From Litchfieldella qijiaojingensis (GTDB lineage Bacteria > Pseudomonadota > Gammaproteobacteria > Pseudomonadales > Halomonadaceae), in assembly GCF_014651875.1 (NCBI RefSeq), contig NZ_BMXS01000017.1:41482-105481 (forward strand): a DNA stretch of 64,000 nt, in the 5' to 3' direction. The position numbers and the translations under genes are program-made. The notes beneath the pieces were generated by a model. It had not been told where the DNA came from. It worked only from the letters and a program-made list of their open reading frames with translations, and made no database searches. This document shows, piece after piece, positions 17,483-25,992 of the stretch (position 1 is its first letter; each line of letters starts with the position of its first letter).

Positions 17483-18495
17483 GTTTCCCGCGTCTTCGTC
17501 AGGCCCTGCTGGCCTCCGCGCTGCTTGGCGCCAGTACGCTCGTCACCGCTCAGGCCAACGACACTGCTATCTGCTACAACTGCCCGCCGGAGTGGGCGGA
17601 TTGGGGCTCCCAGCTGCGCCTTATCGAGCAGGAGACCGGCATCCACGTTCCCCAGGACAACAAGAATTCCGGCCAATCGCTGGCTCAGCTGGTGGCCGAG
17701 AGCGCGAGCCCCGTGGCGGATGTCGTCTACTACGGCGTGACCTTCGGCATCCAGGCCATGGAGGCCGACGTAGTCGCCCCCTATGAGCCCGCCCACTGGG
17801 ACGAGATTCCTGATGGTCTAAAGGATCCCGAGGGTCACTGGTTCGCCATCCATTCCGGCACACTGGGCTTCATGGTCAACGTAGACGCCTTGGATGGTGC
17901 ACCAGTGCCCACCTCCTGGGATGACCTGCTAAAACCCGAGTATCGCGGCATGATCGGCTATCTCGACCCCTCCAGTGCCTTCGTCGGCTATGTCGGCGCC
18001 GTAGCAGTCAACCTCGCCAAGGGTGGCGATCTCGATGATTTCTCTCCCGCCATCGACTACTTCAACGCGCTGGCCGACAACGCGCCCATCGTACCCAAGC
18101 AGACCAGCTATGCCCGAGTGCTTTCCGGCGAGATCCCGATCCTGCTGGATTACGACTTCAACGCCTATCGCGCCCGCCACAAGGATGGGGCCAACGTCGA
18201 GTTCGTCATCCCTGAAGAGGGCAGCGTGGTGGTGCCCTATGTGATGAGTCTGGTGAAGGATGGTCCCAACGCCGACAACGGACGCCAGGTGCTGGACTTC
18301 GTACTCTCGGATCAGGGCCAGGCGGTGTGGGCCAACGCCTACCTGCGCCCGGTGCGCGAGAGCGCCATTTCCGAGGAAGCGCGCGAGGTGTTTCTTCCCG
18401 CCAGCGACTACGCCCGCGCCAGGACGGTGGACTATCACGACATGGCCGAGGCCCAGCGCGAGTTCTCCGATCGGTACCTGTCCGAGGTGCGTTGA
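17479..18495 (+). CDS. ABC transporter substrate-binding protein (iron/phosphonate/polyamine type)
   Basis: A 338-residue periplasmic binding protein with a signal peptide (LLASALLGASTLVTAQA, cleavage near residue 26). The mature protein begins with CYNCPPEWADWG, and the family-2 extracellular binding fold is seen in SGTLGFMVNVDAL, PTSWDDLLKPEYRGMIGY and the C-terminal LDFVLSDQGQ motif shared with ferric-iron, thiamine and 2-aminoethylphosphonate receptors. The ligand cannot be read directly. The coupled GpdQ-type phosphodiesterase four genes downstream points to a phosphodiester or organophosphate. Confidence 0.83.
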   Translation: MSFPRLRQALLASALLGASTLVTAQANDTAICYNCPPEWADWGSQLRLIEQETGIHVPQDNKNSGQSLAQLVAESASPVADVVYYGVTFGIQAMEADVVAPYEPAHWDEIPDGLKDPEGHWFAIHSGTLGFMVNVDALDGAPVPTSWDDLLKPEYRGMIGYLDPSSAFVGYVGAVAVNLAKGGDLDDFSPAIDYFNALADNAPIVPKQTSYARVLSGEIPILLDYDFNAYRARHKDGANVEFVIPEEGSVVVPYVMSLVKDGPNADNGRQVLDFVLSDQGQAVWANAYLRPVRESAISEEAREVFLPASDYARARTVDYHDMAEAQREFSDRYLSEVR

Positions 18496-18497
18496 TC

Positions 18498-19400
18498 ATG
18501 ACGACGGTTTCACAGTGGCGGCTCCGGGCAGGAGCCGCTTCATCCTCGGCCAAGGCGGCGGCAGGTCCGGCCGGCACGCGACGTCAACAGCGTCTGGCCC
18601 TGCTGGCACTGGCACCAGCGCTGACCATGTTCTGCGCCTTCTGGCTGTTGCCCTTTGCCCGCCTGGTGCTAATGGGGGCCGAGATCGACCGTGGCAGTGG
18701 CATCAGTGCCTACTTGGCCATCCTGACCCATCGCCAGTACCTGATCAGCCTGGCCGCCACGCTGGGCGTCTCCCTCGTGGTCTCGATAACCGCCGTGGGG
18801 ATTGCCGGCCTGGCGGGCTTCTTCCTGGCTCGGCACTGCTTCCCGGGAAAGGCGGCGTTGGTCGCCATCCTGACCTTCCCGCTGGCTTTTCCGGGTGTGG
18901 TCGTGGGATTTCTGGTAATCATGCTGGGCGGCCGACAAGGCATCCTGGCACAGCTTAGCCAGTGGCTATTCGACGAGCGCTGGATATTCGCCTACTCCCT
19001 CACAGGGCTGTTCGTCGGTTACCTCTACTTCTCCATACCACGGGTGATCACCACGGTGATGGCGGCCTGCGAAACGCTCGACCGCAGCCTGGAAGAAGCA
19101 GCCCGCTCACTTGGTGCCGACACGTGGCGGGTCACCCGCGACGTGATAGTCCCCGGCATCGCCCCAGCGCTACTCTCTACCGGGGCGATCTGTTTCGCCA
19201 CCAGCATGGGTGCCTTTGGTACAGCCTTCACCCTGGGCACCCGGATGAGCATTCTGCCGCTCAATATCTACGGTGAATTCACCAACTACGCCAACTTCGC
19301 CATGGCCGCCGCCCTCTCAGTGGTGCTGGGGCTCATCACCTGGCTGGCCTTGAGCATAGCCCGCAAGCTGGCCGGCAGTAGCCTGGGAGCTCCAGCATGA
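18498..19400 (+). CDS. ABC transporter permease (first of two)
   Basis: A 300-residue inner-membrane permease with six helices (first: LALLALAPALTMFCAFWLLP). The binding-protein-dependent EAA loop is EEAARSLGADTWRVTRDVIVP (about residues 196-216). The open frame extends upstream inside the previous gene, but the ATG at 18498, two bases after that gene's stop and preceded by GAGGTG, is the natural start. Forms a heterodimeric channel with the protein encoded at 19397. Confidence 0.88.
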   Translation: MTTVSQWRLRAGAASSSAKAAAGPAGTRRQQRLALLALAPALTMFCAFWLLPFARLVLMGAEIDRGSGISAYLAILTHRQYLISLAATLGVSLVVSITAVGIAGLAGFFLARHCFPGKAALVAILTFPLAFPGVVVGFLVIMLGGRQGILAQLSQWLFDERWIFAYSLTGLFVGYLYFSIPRVITTVMAACETLDRSLEEAARSLGADTWRVTRDVIVPGIAPALLSTGAICFATSMGAFGTAFTLGTRMSILPLNIYGEFTNYANFAMAAALSVVLGLITWLALSIARKLAGSSLGAPA

Positions 19401-20185
19401 CGACTCGCATTCGCTTCCTCTTGCAGCTGGGTTTCACCCTGCTGGTGTGTCTGTTCATGATCGTGCCGGTAGTGATGTCCGCACTGGCCGGGCTCACCGA
19501 GAACTATTTCGTCGGTCTGAAAAGTGGCCTGACGTTGCGCTGGGTCAATGATGTCTGGCAGCTCTACGCCGACACCATCTGGCTGTCGATTCGGCTGGCC
19601 CTGGCCTGCCTTACCGTCACCGTGCTGCTCGGGGTGCCTGCTGCCTACGGCCTGCTGCGCAGCCGACGGCGTTGGGCCAACGCCATCGAGGAAGCCTTGC
19701 TACTACCGGTGGCTGTACCCGGGCTGGCCACGGCACTGGCGCTGCTTCTGGCCTATGGCCACTACCGCGAGTTCCGCGACAGCTGGCTGTTCATCCTGGT
19801 CGGCCACGTGCTGTTCACGTTGCCGTTCATGATCCGTCCGGTGCTTTCGGTGATGCGCACCGCTCGGCTACCGCAGTTGGAAGAAGCCGCTGCCAGCCTG
19901 GGTGCAGGCTTCTGGCGACGCTTCCTCACCGTGGTAGTGCCCAACTGTATGAGTGGCATCCTGGCCGGCGCGCTAATGGTGGTCACCCTGTCGATCGGTG
20001 AATTCAACATCACCTGGATGCTGCATACCCCGCTGACCAAAACACTGCCCGTGGGACTCGCCGATAGCTACGCCTCCATGCGCCTGGAGATCGGCTCGGC
20101 CTACACCCTGATCTTCCTGGTGATGATCGTGCCCCTGCTGGTCGCCATCCAGTGGGCGGGACGCCTCACCGTCCAACACCACTGA
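19397..20185 (+). CDS. ABC transporter permease (second of two)
   Basis: A 262-residue permease with six membrane helices and the EAA motif LEEAAASLGAGFWRRFLTV (about residues 160-178). Its start overlaps the stop of the first permease by four bases (ATGA). The C-terminus reads TVQHH after the last helix. Partner of the permease upstream and of the ATPase downstream. Confidence 0.88.
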   Translation: MTTRIRFLLQLGFTLLVCLFMIVPVVMSALAGLTENYFVGLKSGLTLRWVNDVWQLYADTIWLSIRLALACLTVTVLLGVPAAYGLLRSRRRWANAIEEALLLPVAVPGLATALALLLAYGHYREFRDSWLFILVGHVLFTLPFMIRPVLSVMRTARLPQLEEAAASLGAGFWRRFLTVVVPNCMSGILAGALMVVTLSIGEFNITWMLHTPLTKTLPVGLADSYASMRLEIGSAYTLIFLVMIVPLLVAIQWAGRLTVQHH

Positions 20186-20219
20186 CACCTTTTCATTGCG
20201 AATAGCCAACGAGACCGTC

Positions 20220-21302
20220 ATGACCTCATCCGTCAGCATTACCCTGGAGCGCTGCGGACGTACCTTCGCCAACGGCCACACCGCCCTGCACCCCCTCGAT
20301 CTGAGCATCGCCGCCGGCGAGACCCTGGTACTGCTCGGCCCCTCCGGGTGCGGCAAGACCACCACCCTACGCATCATCAGCGGCCTGGAATCCCCCGACG
20401 CCGGAGGACGCGTACGCTTCGGCGAGCGTGATGTCACCCAACGGCCCATCGAGAAGCGCGACGTGGGCATGGTGTTCCAGAACTATGCACTGTTTCCCAA
20501 CATGAGCGTCGCCGACAACATCGCCTACGGGCTGAAGATCCAGCGCCTGCCGGCCACCGAGATACGCCAGCGTGTGGACGAAGTCATGGCCATGGTCGAT
20601 CTGCAAGGCTTTGGCGAGCGTCGTATCGACGCTCTTTCCGGCGGGCAGAAACAGCGTGTGGCGCTGGCCAGGGCCATCGCTGTACGCCCCAAGGTGCTGC
20701 TATTCGACGAGCCCTTGGCCGCCCTGGATGCCAAGCTGCGCGATCGGCTGCGCATCGAGATCGGCCAGCTACTGCGTGAACTGAACATCACCGCCGTCTA
20801 TGTCACCCACGATCAGGCCGAGGCCATGGCCCTGGGCGACCGTATCGCCGTTATGCAGGCGGGGCGCATCGCCCAACTCGGCACGCCCCAGGAAATCTAT
20901 CACCGCCCGTCCAGTGCCTTCGTCGCTGACTTCATCGGCGCCGTCAATCGACTGGAGGTGATCGGCTCTCGCCCCCAGGGACGACTTGTGGTTCACGGCG
21001 GCGAGTTGCACGGCCCGCACCTCTCGGGGCTACCTAGCATCTACTGCCGGCCCGAGGATATCCAGATAGTGGAAACGAACGTTGCCGCCATCCAGGGCTG
21101 CGTGATCCAGAGCGTCTTCCTAGGACAAACCCAGCGCCTGATGGTGGATACCGGCAGCAGCACACCGCTGCAGGTCGACGCACCCTCACGCGAGCACTGG
21201 CGAGTCGGCGAGGTCATCGGCCTGACAATACCGCCCGAGGTGCTGTTCCATCCCGAGCAGTGCAACTCACAGCGAGATGTACAGGAGGTTGCCCATGGCT
21301 GA
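20220..21302 (+). CDS. ABC transporter ATP-binding protein
   Basis: A 360-residue MalK/PotA-type ATPase: Walker A GPSGCGKTT (about 41-49), Q-loop FQNYALFPNM, signature LSGGQKQR, Walker B LLFDEPLAALD, switch histidine in YVTHDQAEAM. A TOBE regulatory domain occupies about 280-350. The frame is also open from a TTG at 20196, but the ATG at 20220 gives the canonical N-terminus. The last eight bases overlap the phosphodiesterase start, so the two are coupled. Confidence 0.9.
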   Translation: MTSSVSITLERCGRTFANGHTALHPLDLSIAAGETLVLLGPSGCGKTTTLRIISGLESPDAGGRVRFGERDVTQRPIEKRDVGMVFQNYALFPNMSVADNIAYGLKIQRLPATEIRQRVDEVMAMVDLQGFGERRIDALSGGQKQRVALARAIAVRPKVLLFDEPLAALDAKLRDRLRIEIGQLLRELNITAVYVTHDQAEAMALGDRIAVMQAGRIAQLGTPQEIYHRPSSAFVADFIGAVNRLEVIGSRPQGRLVVHGGELHGPHLSGLPSIYCRPEDIQIVETNVAAIQGCVIQSVFLGQTQRLMVDTGSSTPLQVDAPSREHWRVGEVIGLTIPPEVLFHPEQCNSQRDVQEVAHG

Positions 21303-22125
21303 GCACTGCCTGATCGCCCAGATCAGCGACCCCCATATCAAGGCAGGGGGACGCCTCTCTTACCGCCAAGTGGACACCGCCGGAGCACTTCGCCAAGCGA
21401 TCCACAAACTCAACCACCTGACACCACGCCCGGACCTACTGCTGATCAGCGGTGACCTGGTGGATTTCGGCCAATCCCAAGAATACGTCACCCTTCGGGA
21501 AATCCTGGCTGACCTCAGGCTGCCGGTCTATCTGATCCCGGGAAACCACGATGATCGCGACAAACTGCGCACCACCTTTCCGGATCATTCCTATCTCTTC
21601 CAGCACCCCCGCTTCGTGCAATGGGTAGTGGACGACTATCCGGTGCGGCTGATCGGGCTCGACTCCATGCTACCCGGGCACCCTCATGGCACCCTGTGCC
21701 TGGAACGCCTGCGCTGGCTCGACGAGACATTGCTCCAGCAGCCGGCACGCCCCACCCTGGTCATGCTGCATCACCACCCTTTCGTCAGCGGCATCGGGCA
21801 TATGGATCGCCAGCGTCTGCGAAATGCCGATGCCCTGGCGAAGGTCATCGGCCAGCACCCCCAGGTGGAACGGGTGCTATGCGGCCACCTGCATCGCGGC
21901 ATCCAGGCTCGCTTTGCCAATACGCTGGCGATCAGTTGCCCTGGCGCCTCCCACCAGGTCAGCCTGGATCTCACCTCCGAAGGCCCCTCAAGCTTTCATC
22001 TTGAACCCCCCGGGTATCTACTGCACCACTGGACACCCTCCATCGGCATGGTGACCCACCAGGGCTTCATCGTGGAATACCCTGGTCCCTTCCCGTTCTA
22101 TGACGACAGTGGGCTGATCGACTGA
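21295..22125 (+). CDS. GpdQ-like binuclear metallophosphodiesterase
   Basis: A 276-residue calcineurin-fold phosphodiesterase. All metal ligands are visible: D12 and H14 (SDPH), D54 (SGDLVD), N84 and H85 (PGNHDD), H160 (MLHHHP) and H198/H200 (CGHLHRG). The spacing and flanking sequence (YLIPGNHDD, CPGASHQV) resemble glycerophosphodiesterase GpdQ of Enterobacter more than CpdA. There is no signal peptide, so it acts in the cytoplasm. AGGAGG eight bases before the ATG lies inside the ATPase gene. Its position as the last gene of the importer operon suggests that it hydrolyses the imported phosphodiester. Confidence 0.82.
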   Translation: MAEHCLIAQISDPHIKAGGRLSYRQVDTAGALRQAIHKLNHLTPRPDLLLISGDLVDFGQSQEYVTLREILADLRLPVYLIPGNHDDRDKLRTTFPDHSYLFQHPRFVQWVVDDYPVRLIGLDSMLPGHPHGTLCLERLRWLDETLLQQPARPTLVMLHHHPFVSGIGHMDRQRLRNADALAKVIGQHPQVERVLCGHLHRGIQARFANTLAISCPGASHQVSLDLTSEGPSSFHLEPPGYLLHHWTPSIGMVTHQGFIVEYPGPFPFYDDSGLID

Positions 22126-22181
22126 GGAGAGAAGAGCTGGCGCATGCTATCATCCAGCGTCGTACCCATTCAGGAGCCCCC

Positions 22182-22631
22182 ATGCCGACCTTGTGGATCG
22201 ATGCCGACGCCTGCCCTCGCGTGGCACGGGACATCATCGTGCGTGCCGCCGAGCGCACCAACACAACGACCTGGTTCGTCGCCAATCATCAAGTGCCACT
22301 GCCGGCCTCGCGTTGGGTGAAATCGTTGGCCGTCGCCAGCGGTTTCGATGCCGCCGATCATGAGATCGTCGCGCGTCTGGAAAAGGGCGACCTGTTGATC
22401 ACCTCGGACCTGCCTTTGGCCATGGAAGCGCTCGACAAGGGCGCAGCCGTGATGACAACCCGCGGCGAATCACTCGACCACAACAATATCCGCGCGCGGG
22501 TGCAAATGAGGGATTTCATGGAGACGCTACGCGCTAGCGGCGAGCACACCGGCGGCCCCAAGGGCTATTCGGACAGCGACCGGCGCGAATTCGCCAATGC
22601 CCTGGACCGCTGGCTGGCCAAGAATGCCTAA
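22182..22631 (+). CDS. yaiI: YaiI/YqxD family protein (UPF0178, DUF188)
   Basis: A 149-residue protein of the UPF0178 family. It starts with LWIDADACPRVARDI, contains the DLLITSDLPLA block (about residues 69-79) and the KGAAVMTTRGE segment typical of the family, which has a PIN-like nuclease fold with clustered aspartates (D6, D8 and D76). Biochemical function is unknown. AGGAG precedes the ATG. It stands alone downstream of the phosphodiesterase gene. Confidence 0.9.
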   Translation: MPTLWIDADACPRVARDIIVRAAERTNTTTWFVANHQVPLPASRWVKSLAVASGFDAADHEIVARLEKGDLLITSDLPLAMEALDKGAAVMTTRGESLDHNNIRARVQMRDFMETLRASGEHTGGPKGYSDSDRREFANALDRWLAKNA

Positions 22632-22651
22632 GAACCATGAGGCTAGCATGG

Positions 22652-22738
22652 CCGTGGGAGCCCAGCTTGCTGGGCGATAGCGGAGGCCGTATGGGCGCCT
22701 GACGGCGCCATTCGCGCAGAAAATCTGCGCTCCCACGG
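22652..22738. repeat. Inverted pair of REP-like palindromic sequences
   Basis: The 87-bp unit starts CCGTGGGAGCCCAGCTTGCT and ends with the near reverse complement (TTCTGCGCGAA-type half and CTCCCACGG). Each half also contains its own small palindrome (CCCAGCTTGCTGGG; GCGCAGAAAATCTGCGC). The GTGGGAGC...GCGAA pattern is that of the extragenic palindromes common in Pseudomonas and related bacteria, here as a head-to-head pair. It may terminate yaiI transcription. Confidence 0.7.
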
Positions 22739-22769
22739 AATAATTCCATTCCGGTGAACGCCCCACCTC

Positions 22770-22817
22770 TTCCTTCTTTCCTTCTTTCCTTCTTTCCTTC
22801 TTTCCTTCTTTCCTTCT
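22770..22817. repeat. Tandem 8-bp microsatellite, six perfect copies
   Basis: Six uninterrupted copies of TTCCTTCT, six bases after the stop codon side of the glutathionyl-hydroquinone reductase gene (stop at 22824). One strand is pure pyrimidine for more than 50 bases. Copy number should vary by slippage; because it lies outside the coding region it would change the 3' untranslated region, or the reading frame of any stop-codon read-through. Confidence 0.85.
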
Positions 22818-22823
22818 TCCCTC

Positions 22824-23825
22824 TTACTTCTCACGGACTCCCTTCCCCCGCAACCGCTCACGATCATGTGGCCGGTCGAAATCCAGCAGCGGCCCCTTGG
22901 GCACGATGCGCGTGGGGTTGATGGTGTCGTGACTGTAATAGTAGTGGCGCTGGATATGTTCCAGGTTCACCGTCTCCGCCACCCCAGGCCACTGGTAGAG
23001 TTCGCGCAGGTAATTCGACAGGTTGGGATAGTCCTCGATGCGCTTGAGGTTGCACTTGAAGTGGCCGTAGTAAACCGCGTCGAAACGTATCAGGGTGGTG
23101 AACAGGCGGATATCGGCCTCGGTCAACCACTCGCCGGCCAGGTAGCGTGACTCGCCCAGACGCCTCTCGATGCGCTCCAGCGCTTCGAACAATGCTGTGA
23201 CATGTTTGTCGTACACAGCCTGCTCGGTGGCGAACCCCGCCTTGTAGACGCCGTTGTTGATGTGCTCGTAGACATCGGCATTGACCGCGTCGATGGTCTT
23301 GCGCAGATCCTCGGGGTAGAAATCCAGGCGGTTGCCAGTGAGTGCGTCGAAAGCTGAATTGAACATCCGAACCAATTCGGCGGACTCGTTGTTGACGATG
23401 CGACGCTGCTCTTTGTCCCACAGTGCCGGCACCGTGACACGACCGGTATAGTGCGGGTCGGTGAGGGTATAGAGTTGATGGTGAAACTCCACACCACTGA
23501 TGGGGTCGCCGCTGGAGCCCTGTTCGCGGTTGTAGGTCCAGCCCTGATCGAGCATCAGCGGACTGACATAGGACATGCTGATCAGTCCCTCTAGCCCCTT
23601 GAGCTTGCGCAGTATCAAAGTGCGATGCGCCCAAGGACAGGCCAGGGAGACATAGAGATGGTAGCGCCCGGCCTCGGCGGGCAACCCCGGCTGTCCAGTC
23701 GGTCCCGGGCCGCCATCGGCAGTCACCCAGTCACGCAACTTGGCGGATTCGCGCACGAACTCACCGCCATGTCTCTTGGTGTCGTACCACTGATCGTGCC
23801 ACTTGCCATCGATCAACAGGCCCAT
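22824..23825 (-). CDS. yqjG: Glutathionyl-hydroquinone reductase (Xi-class GST, YqjG-like)
   Basis: A 333-residue glutathione transferase of the Xi class, which reductively removes glutathione from S-glutathionyl-hydroquinones. The catalytic cysteine is C63 in LACPWAHRTL, the family signature. The N-terminal thioredoxin-like domain runs to about residue 150 and the all-helical domain follows (AGEWLTEADIRLFTTLIRFD). Of two in-frame ATGs, the first is fused to the AGGAG ribosome binding site, so the second (23825), six bases away, is used. An 8-bp tandem repeat lies just after the stop. Confidence 0.9.
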   Translation of the reverse strand: MGLLIDGKWHDQWYDTKRHGGEFVRESAKLRDWVTADGGPGPTGQPGLPAEAGRYHLYVSLACPWAHRTLILRKLKGLEGLISMSYVSPLMLDQGWTYNREQGSSGDPISGVEFHHQLYTLTDPHYTGRVTVPALWDKEQRRIVNNESAELVRMFNSAFDALTGNRLDFYPEDLRKTIDAVNADVYEHINNGVYKAGFATEQAVYDKHVTALFEALERIERRLGESRYLAGEWLTEADIRLFTTLIRFDAVYYGHFKCNLKRIEDYPNLSNYLRELYQWPGVAETVNLEHIQRHYYYSHDTINPTRIVPKGPLLDFDRPHDRERLRGKGVREK

Positions 23826-23873
23826 GGTCATCTCCTGAACGGTTTGGAATCACTGCCTCTAGCCTAAACCGAT

Positions 23874-24824
23874 TCAATCGATGCTCAAGCGCATGTTTTC
23901 CGCCCTATCATTCGACAAAATCGAATCATTGTGCTCCGAACAGCAAGCCAGTACAGCCGCCTTCAGCGCATCGGCCATGGCGCGCGTCGCTGGCCCGGCA
24001 CAGTCCCGGTCGCGATGAATGAGTTGCATGGGCACCTCACGGGTACCGCCCACCGACAGCGGCAGGGGGACCAACGAGCCGTCGTTGAGCAGGTCGCGAA
24101 TGCGGGTTTCCGGCACCCAGGCAAACCCCAGGCCGCGCGCCAGCATGTCGATTGAGGTGTCGAGGTGACTGACCGTCCAACGCTGTTCGGCCTTGAGCCA
24201 ACCGGCATCCATCGACTGACGCAGGGCCGAGTCACGGACCACCAATTGGCGATGCTGCTCGAGGTCGCGCAGGTCGAGTTCGCGACCCAAGCGATGCAAT
24301 GGATGTGACGGATGTGCCACGGCGATGAAGTTCACGGTCACTAATGGCTCGCCGAGGAAGCCTTGCGCCGCGAGCCCTGAAACCACCATATCGGCACGAG
24401 CATCGTAGAGCATCTCGATGCCGCCATTGAGCACGGTTTCATGCAACTGCACTCGCACGTAGGGATAGGCGGCGGAGAAGTCTTCCAAGGCATGGGCCAA
24501 GGCATCGGGAGGGAAGATCTGATCCACGGCCAGTATTACTTCGGCCTCGAGCCCTTCGGCCAGGCGCTCCGCCACATCTTCCAAGGCTTCGGCATTTTCG
24601 AGAAGTTGCCGTGCCCGGCGCAGCAGCATCTCCCCTGCCTCGGTAAGGCGCACTTGACGCCCCACTGGTTCCAGTACCTGGATGCCCAGTTGCTCCTCGA
24701 GCTTATGAACGGCGTGGTTCAAGGTCGATGGGCTCTTGTGAATCGCTTCGGCGGCGCGTGCGAAGCCGCCATGGTCGATGACGGCGGCCAGCATCTGCCA
24801 CTGGGCCAGGGTGACACGCGACAT
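23874..24824 (-). CDS. LysR-family transcriptional regulator
   Basis: A 316-residue LysR protein: winged helix at residues 3-62 (FARAAEAIHKSPSTLNHAVHKLEEQLG) and an effector domain from about 90 to 295. It is divergent from the pirin gene, 99 bases away, a common arrangement for LysR regulators and their targets. The interval 24825-24923 is AT-rich and probably carries both promoters. The C-terminal tail RAENMRLSID is not family-specific. Confidence 0.85.
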   Translation of the reverse strand: MSRVTLAQWQMLAAVIDHGGFARAAEAIHKSPSTLNHAVHKLEEQLGIQVLEPVGRQVRLTEAGEMLLRRARQLLENAEALEDVAERLAEGLEAEVILAVDQIFPPDALAHALEDFSAAYPYVRVQLHETVLNGGIEMLYDARADMVVSGLAAQGFLGEPLVTVNFIAVAHPSHPLHRLGRELDLRDLEQHRQLVVRDSALRQSMDAGWLKAEQRWTVSHLDTSIDMLARGLGFAWVPETRIRDLLNDGSLVPLPLSVGGTREVPMQLIHRDRDCAGPATRAMADALKAAVLACCSEHNDSILSNDRAENMRLSID

Positions 24825-24923
24825 TTCGATTTCCTCGAATCGTTAAAGGCAAATTATGCGCTTAATTTTCGAAAAACATGACCTAAAATGCCAGTCAGAC
24901 TGGTTCACCAAGAGGATATCTCC

Positions 24924-25769
24924 ATGCCGACCTCTTCCTCACGCCGAGTTGAACGCCTGCTCAAAAGCCATCCCAGCCAGGATGGCGACGGGGTCAAGAT
25001 TCGCCGCATCCACGACTTCGGTGGCGGCCTCGACCCTTTCCTGATGCTCGACGAGTTGGGCTCCGATCAACCGGACGACTATATCGGTGGCTTCCCACCG
25101 CATCCTCATCGGGGCATTCAGACCCTGACCTACGTGATCCATGGCGGCCTGACCCATGAGGATCACATGGGGCATACCAGCACTATCGGTGCCGGCGATG
25201 CCCAATGGATGCACACCGGCCGTGGCATCATTCACTCCGAGATGCCCTTGACCGACAGTCAGGGCCTGCACGCCTTTCAGTTATGGCTGAACCTGGCCGC
25301 CAAGGACAAGCTCAGCCCGGCGACCTATCGCGATGTGCGTGCCCACGAAATGTCCACGCTCGTGGCCGAAGGTGCACGGCTGGTAGCCTTGGGCGGTGAC
25401 TGGCAACTCCAGGATGGTACTGCGATCAGTGGTCCATTGGATGCGCTGGCCGGACACGGTGCAGTGGCACACGTCACGCTGGAAGAAAGGGGAACTCTGG
25501 ATCTGGTCAATGCCGCCCCGACATTGCTGCTCTATGTCTTCGCCGGCGAGTTGACGGTCTCGGATCAACATATCGGTCGGGGGCAGCTCGCCAAACTGAG
25601 CGCGGGCGATGAACTACAGCTTTCTAGTGCGCCGGGCGCTCAAGCGCTGATCCTCGCGGGCACCCCCCACCAGGAGCCCATCGCGCACTATGGTCCTTTC
25701 GTCATGAACACGCATGCCGAGTTGGAACAGACGCTGGCCGAGTATCGTGATGGCACCTTGACAGGTTAG
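24924..25769 (+). CDS. Pirin family protein
   Basis: A 281-residue bicupin. The N-terminal metal site is complete: H60 and H62 (PPHPHRG) and H104 and E106 (GIIHSEMP). The PIRIN core is DPFLMLDELG...GFPPHPHRGIQT; the second cupin (about 180-275) has few metal ligands, as usual. The frame opens at 24888, but GAGGATATCTCC before the ATG at 24924 sets the start. Pirins act as quercetinase-like dioxygenases or redox-sensitive regulators; which applies is unknown. Confidence 0.9.
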   Translation: MPTSSSRRVERLLKSHPSQDGDGVKIRRIHDFGGGLDPFLMLDELGSDQPDDYIGGFPPHPHRGIQTLTYVIHGGLTHEDHMGHTSTIGAGDAQWMHTGRGIIHSEMPLTDSQGLHAFQLWLNLAAKDKLSPATYRDVRAHEMSTLVAEGARLVALGGDWQLQDGTAISGPLDALAGHGAVAHVTLEERGTLDLVNAAPTLLLYVFAGELTVSDQHIGRGQLAKLSAGDELQLSSAPGAQALILAGTPHQEPIAHYGPFVMNTHAELEQTLAEYRDGTLTG

Positions 25770-25857
25770 AAATCGGCCATGCCTTGATCAAAAATTAGCC
25801 ACTTCCAAAGCGAAAAACAGACGCCGGAAAGTCCCTCTTTTTTTCACTCTGCACGGA

Positions 25858-25888
25858 CTCGAGACCACAGAGACTCTGCGGTCTCGAG
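25858..25888. other. Long stem-loop between the pirin and M23 peptidase genes
   Basis: CTCGAGACCACAGAG and CTCTGCGGTCTCGAG form a 15-bp stem with one mismatch and a one-base centre (effectively a cruciform). It is 88 bases after the pirin stop and lacks a downstream T-tract on the plus strand; a run of seven T residues precedes it. The remaining sequence of the 25770-25992 gap looks like a promoter region (TTACTGTATCTACATACAG) for the peptidase. Confidence 0.5.
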
Positions 25889-25992
25889 CCGCCTCTTCGT
25901 TACTGTATCTACATACAGACTAGGCAGGTCTTGCGTCATGGGTTAAGGTTCGTCTGCCTTTTTATATCCATCTAACACGTACGGCCTTTATC

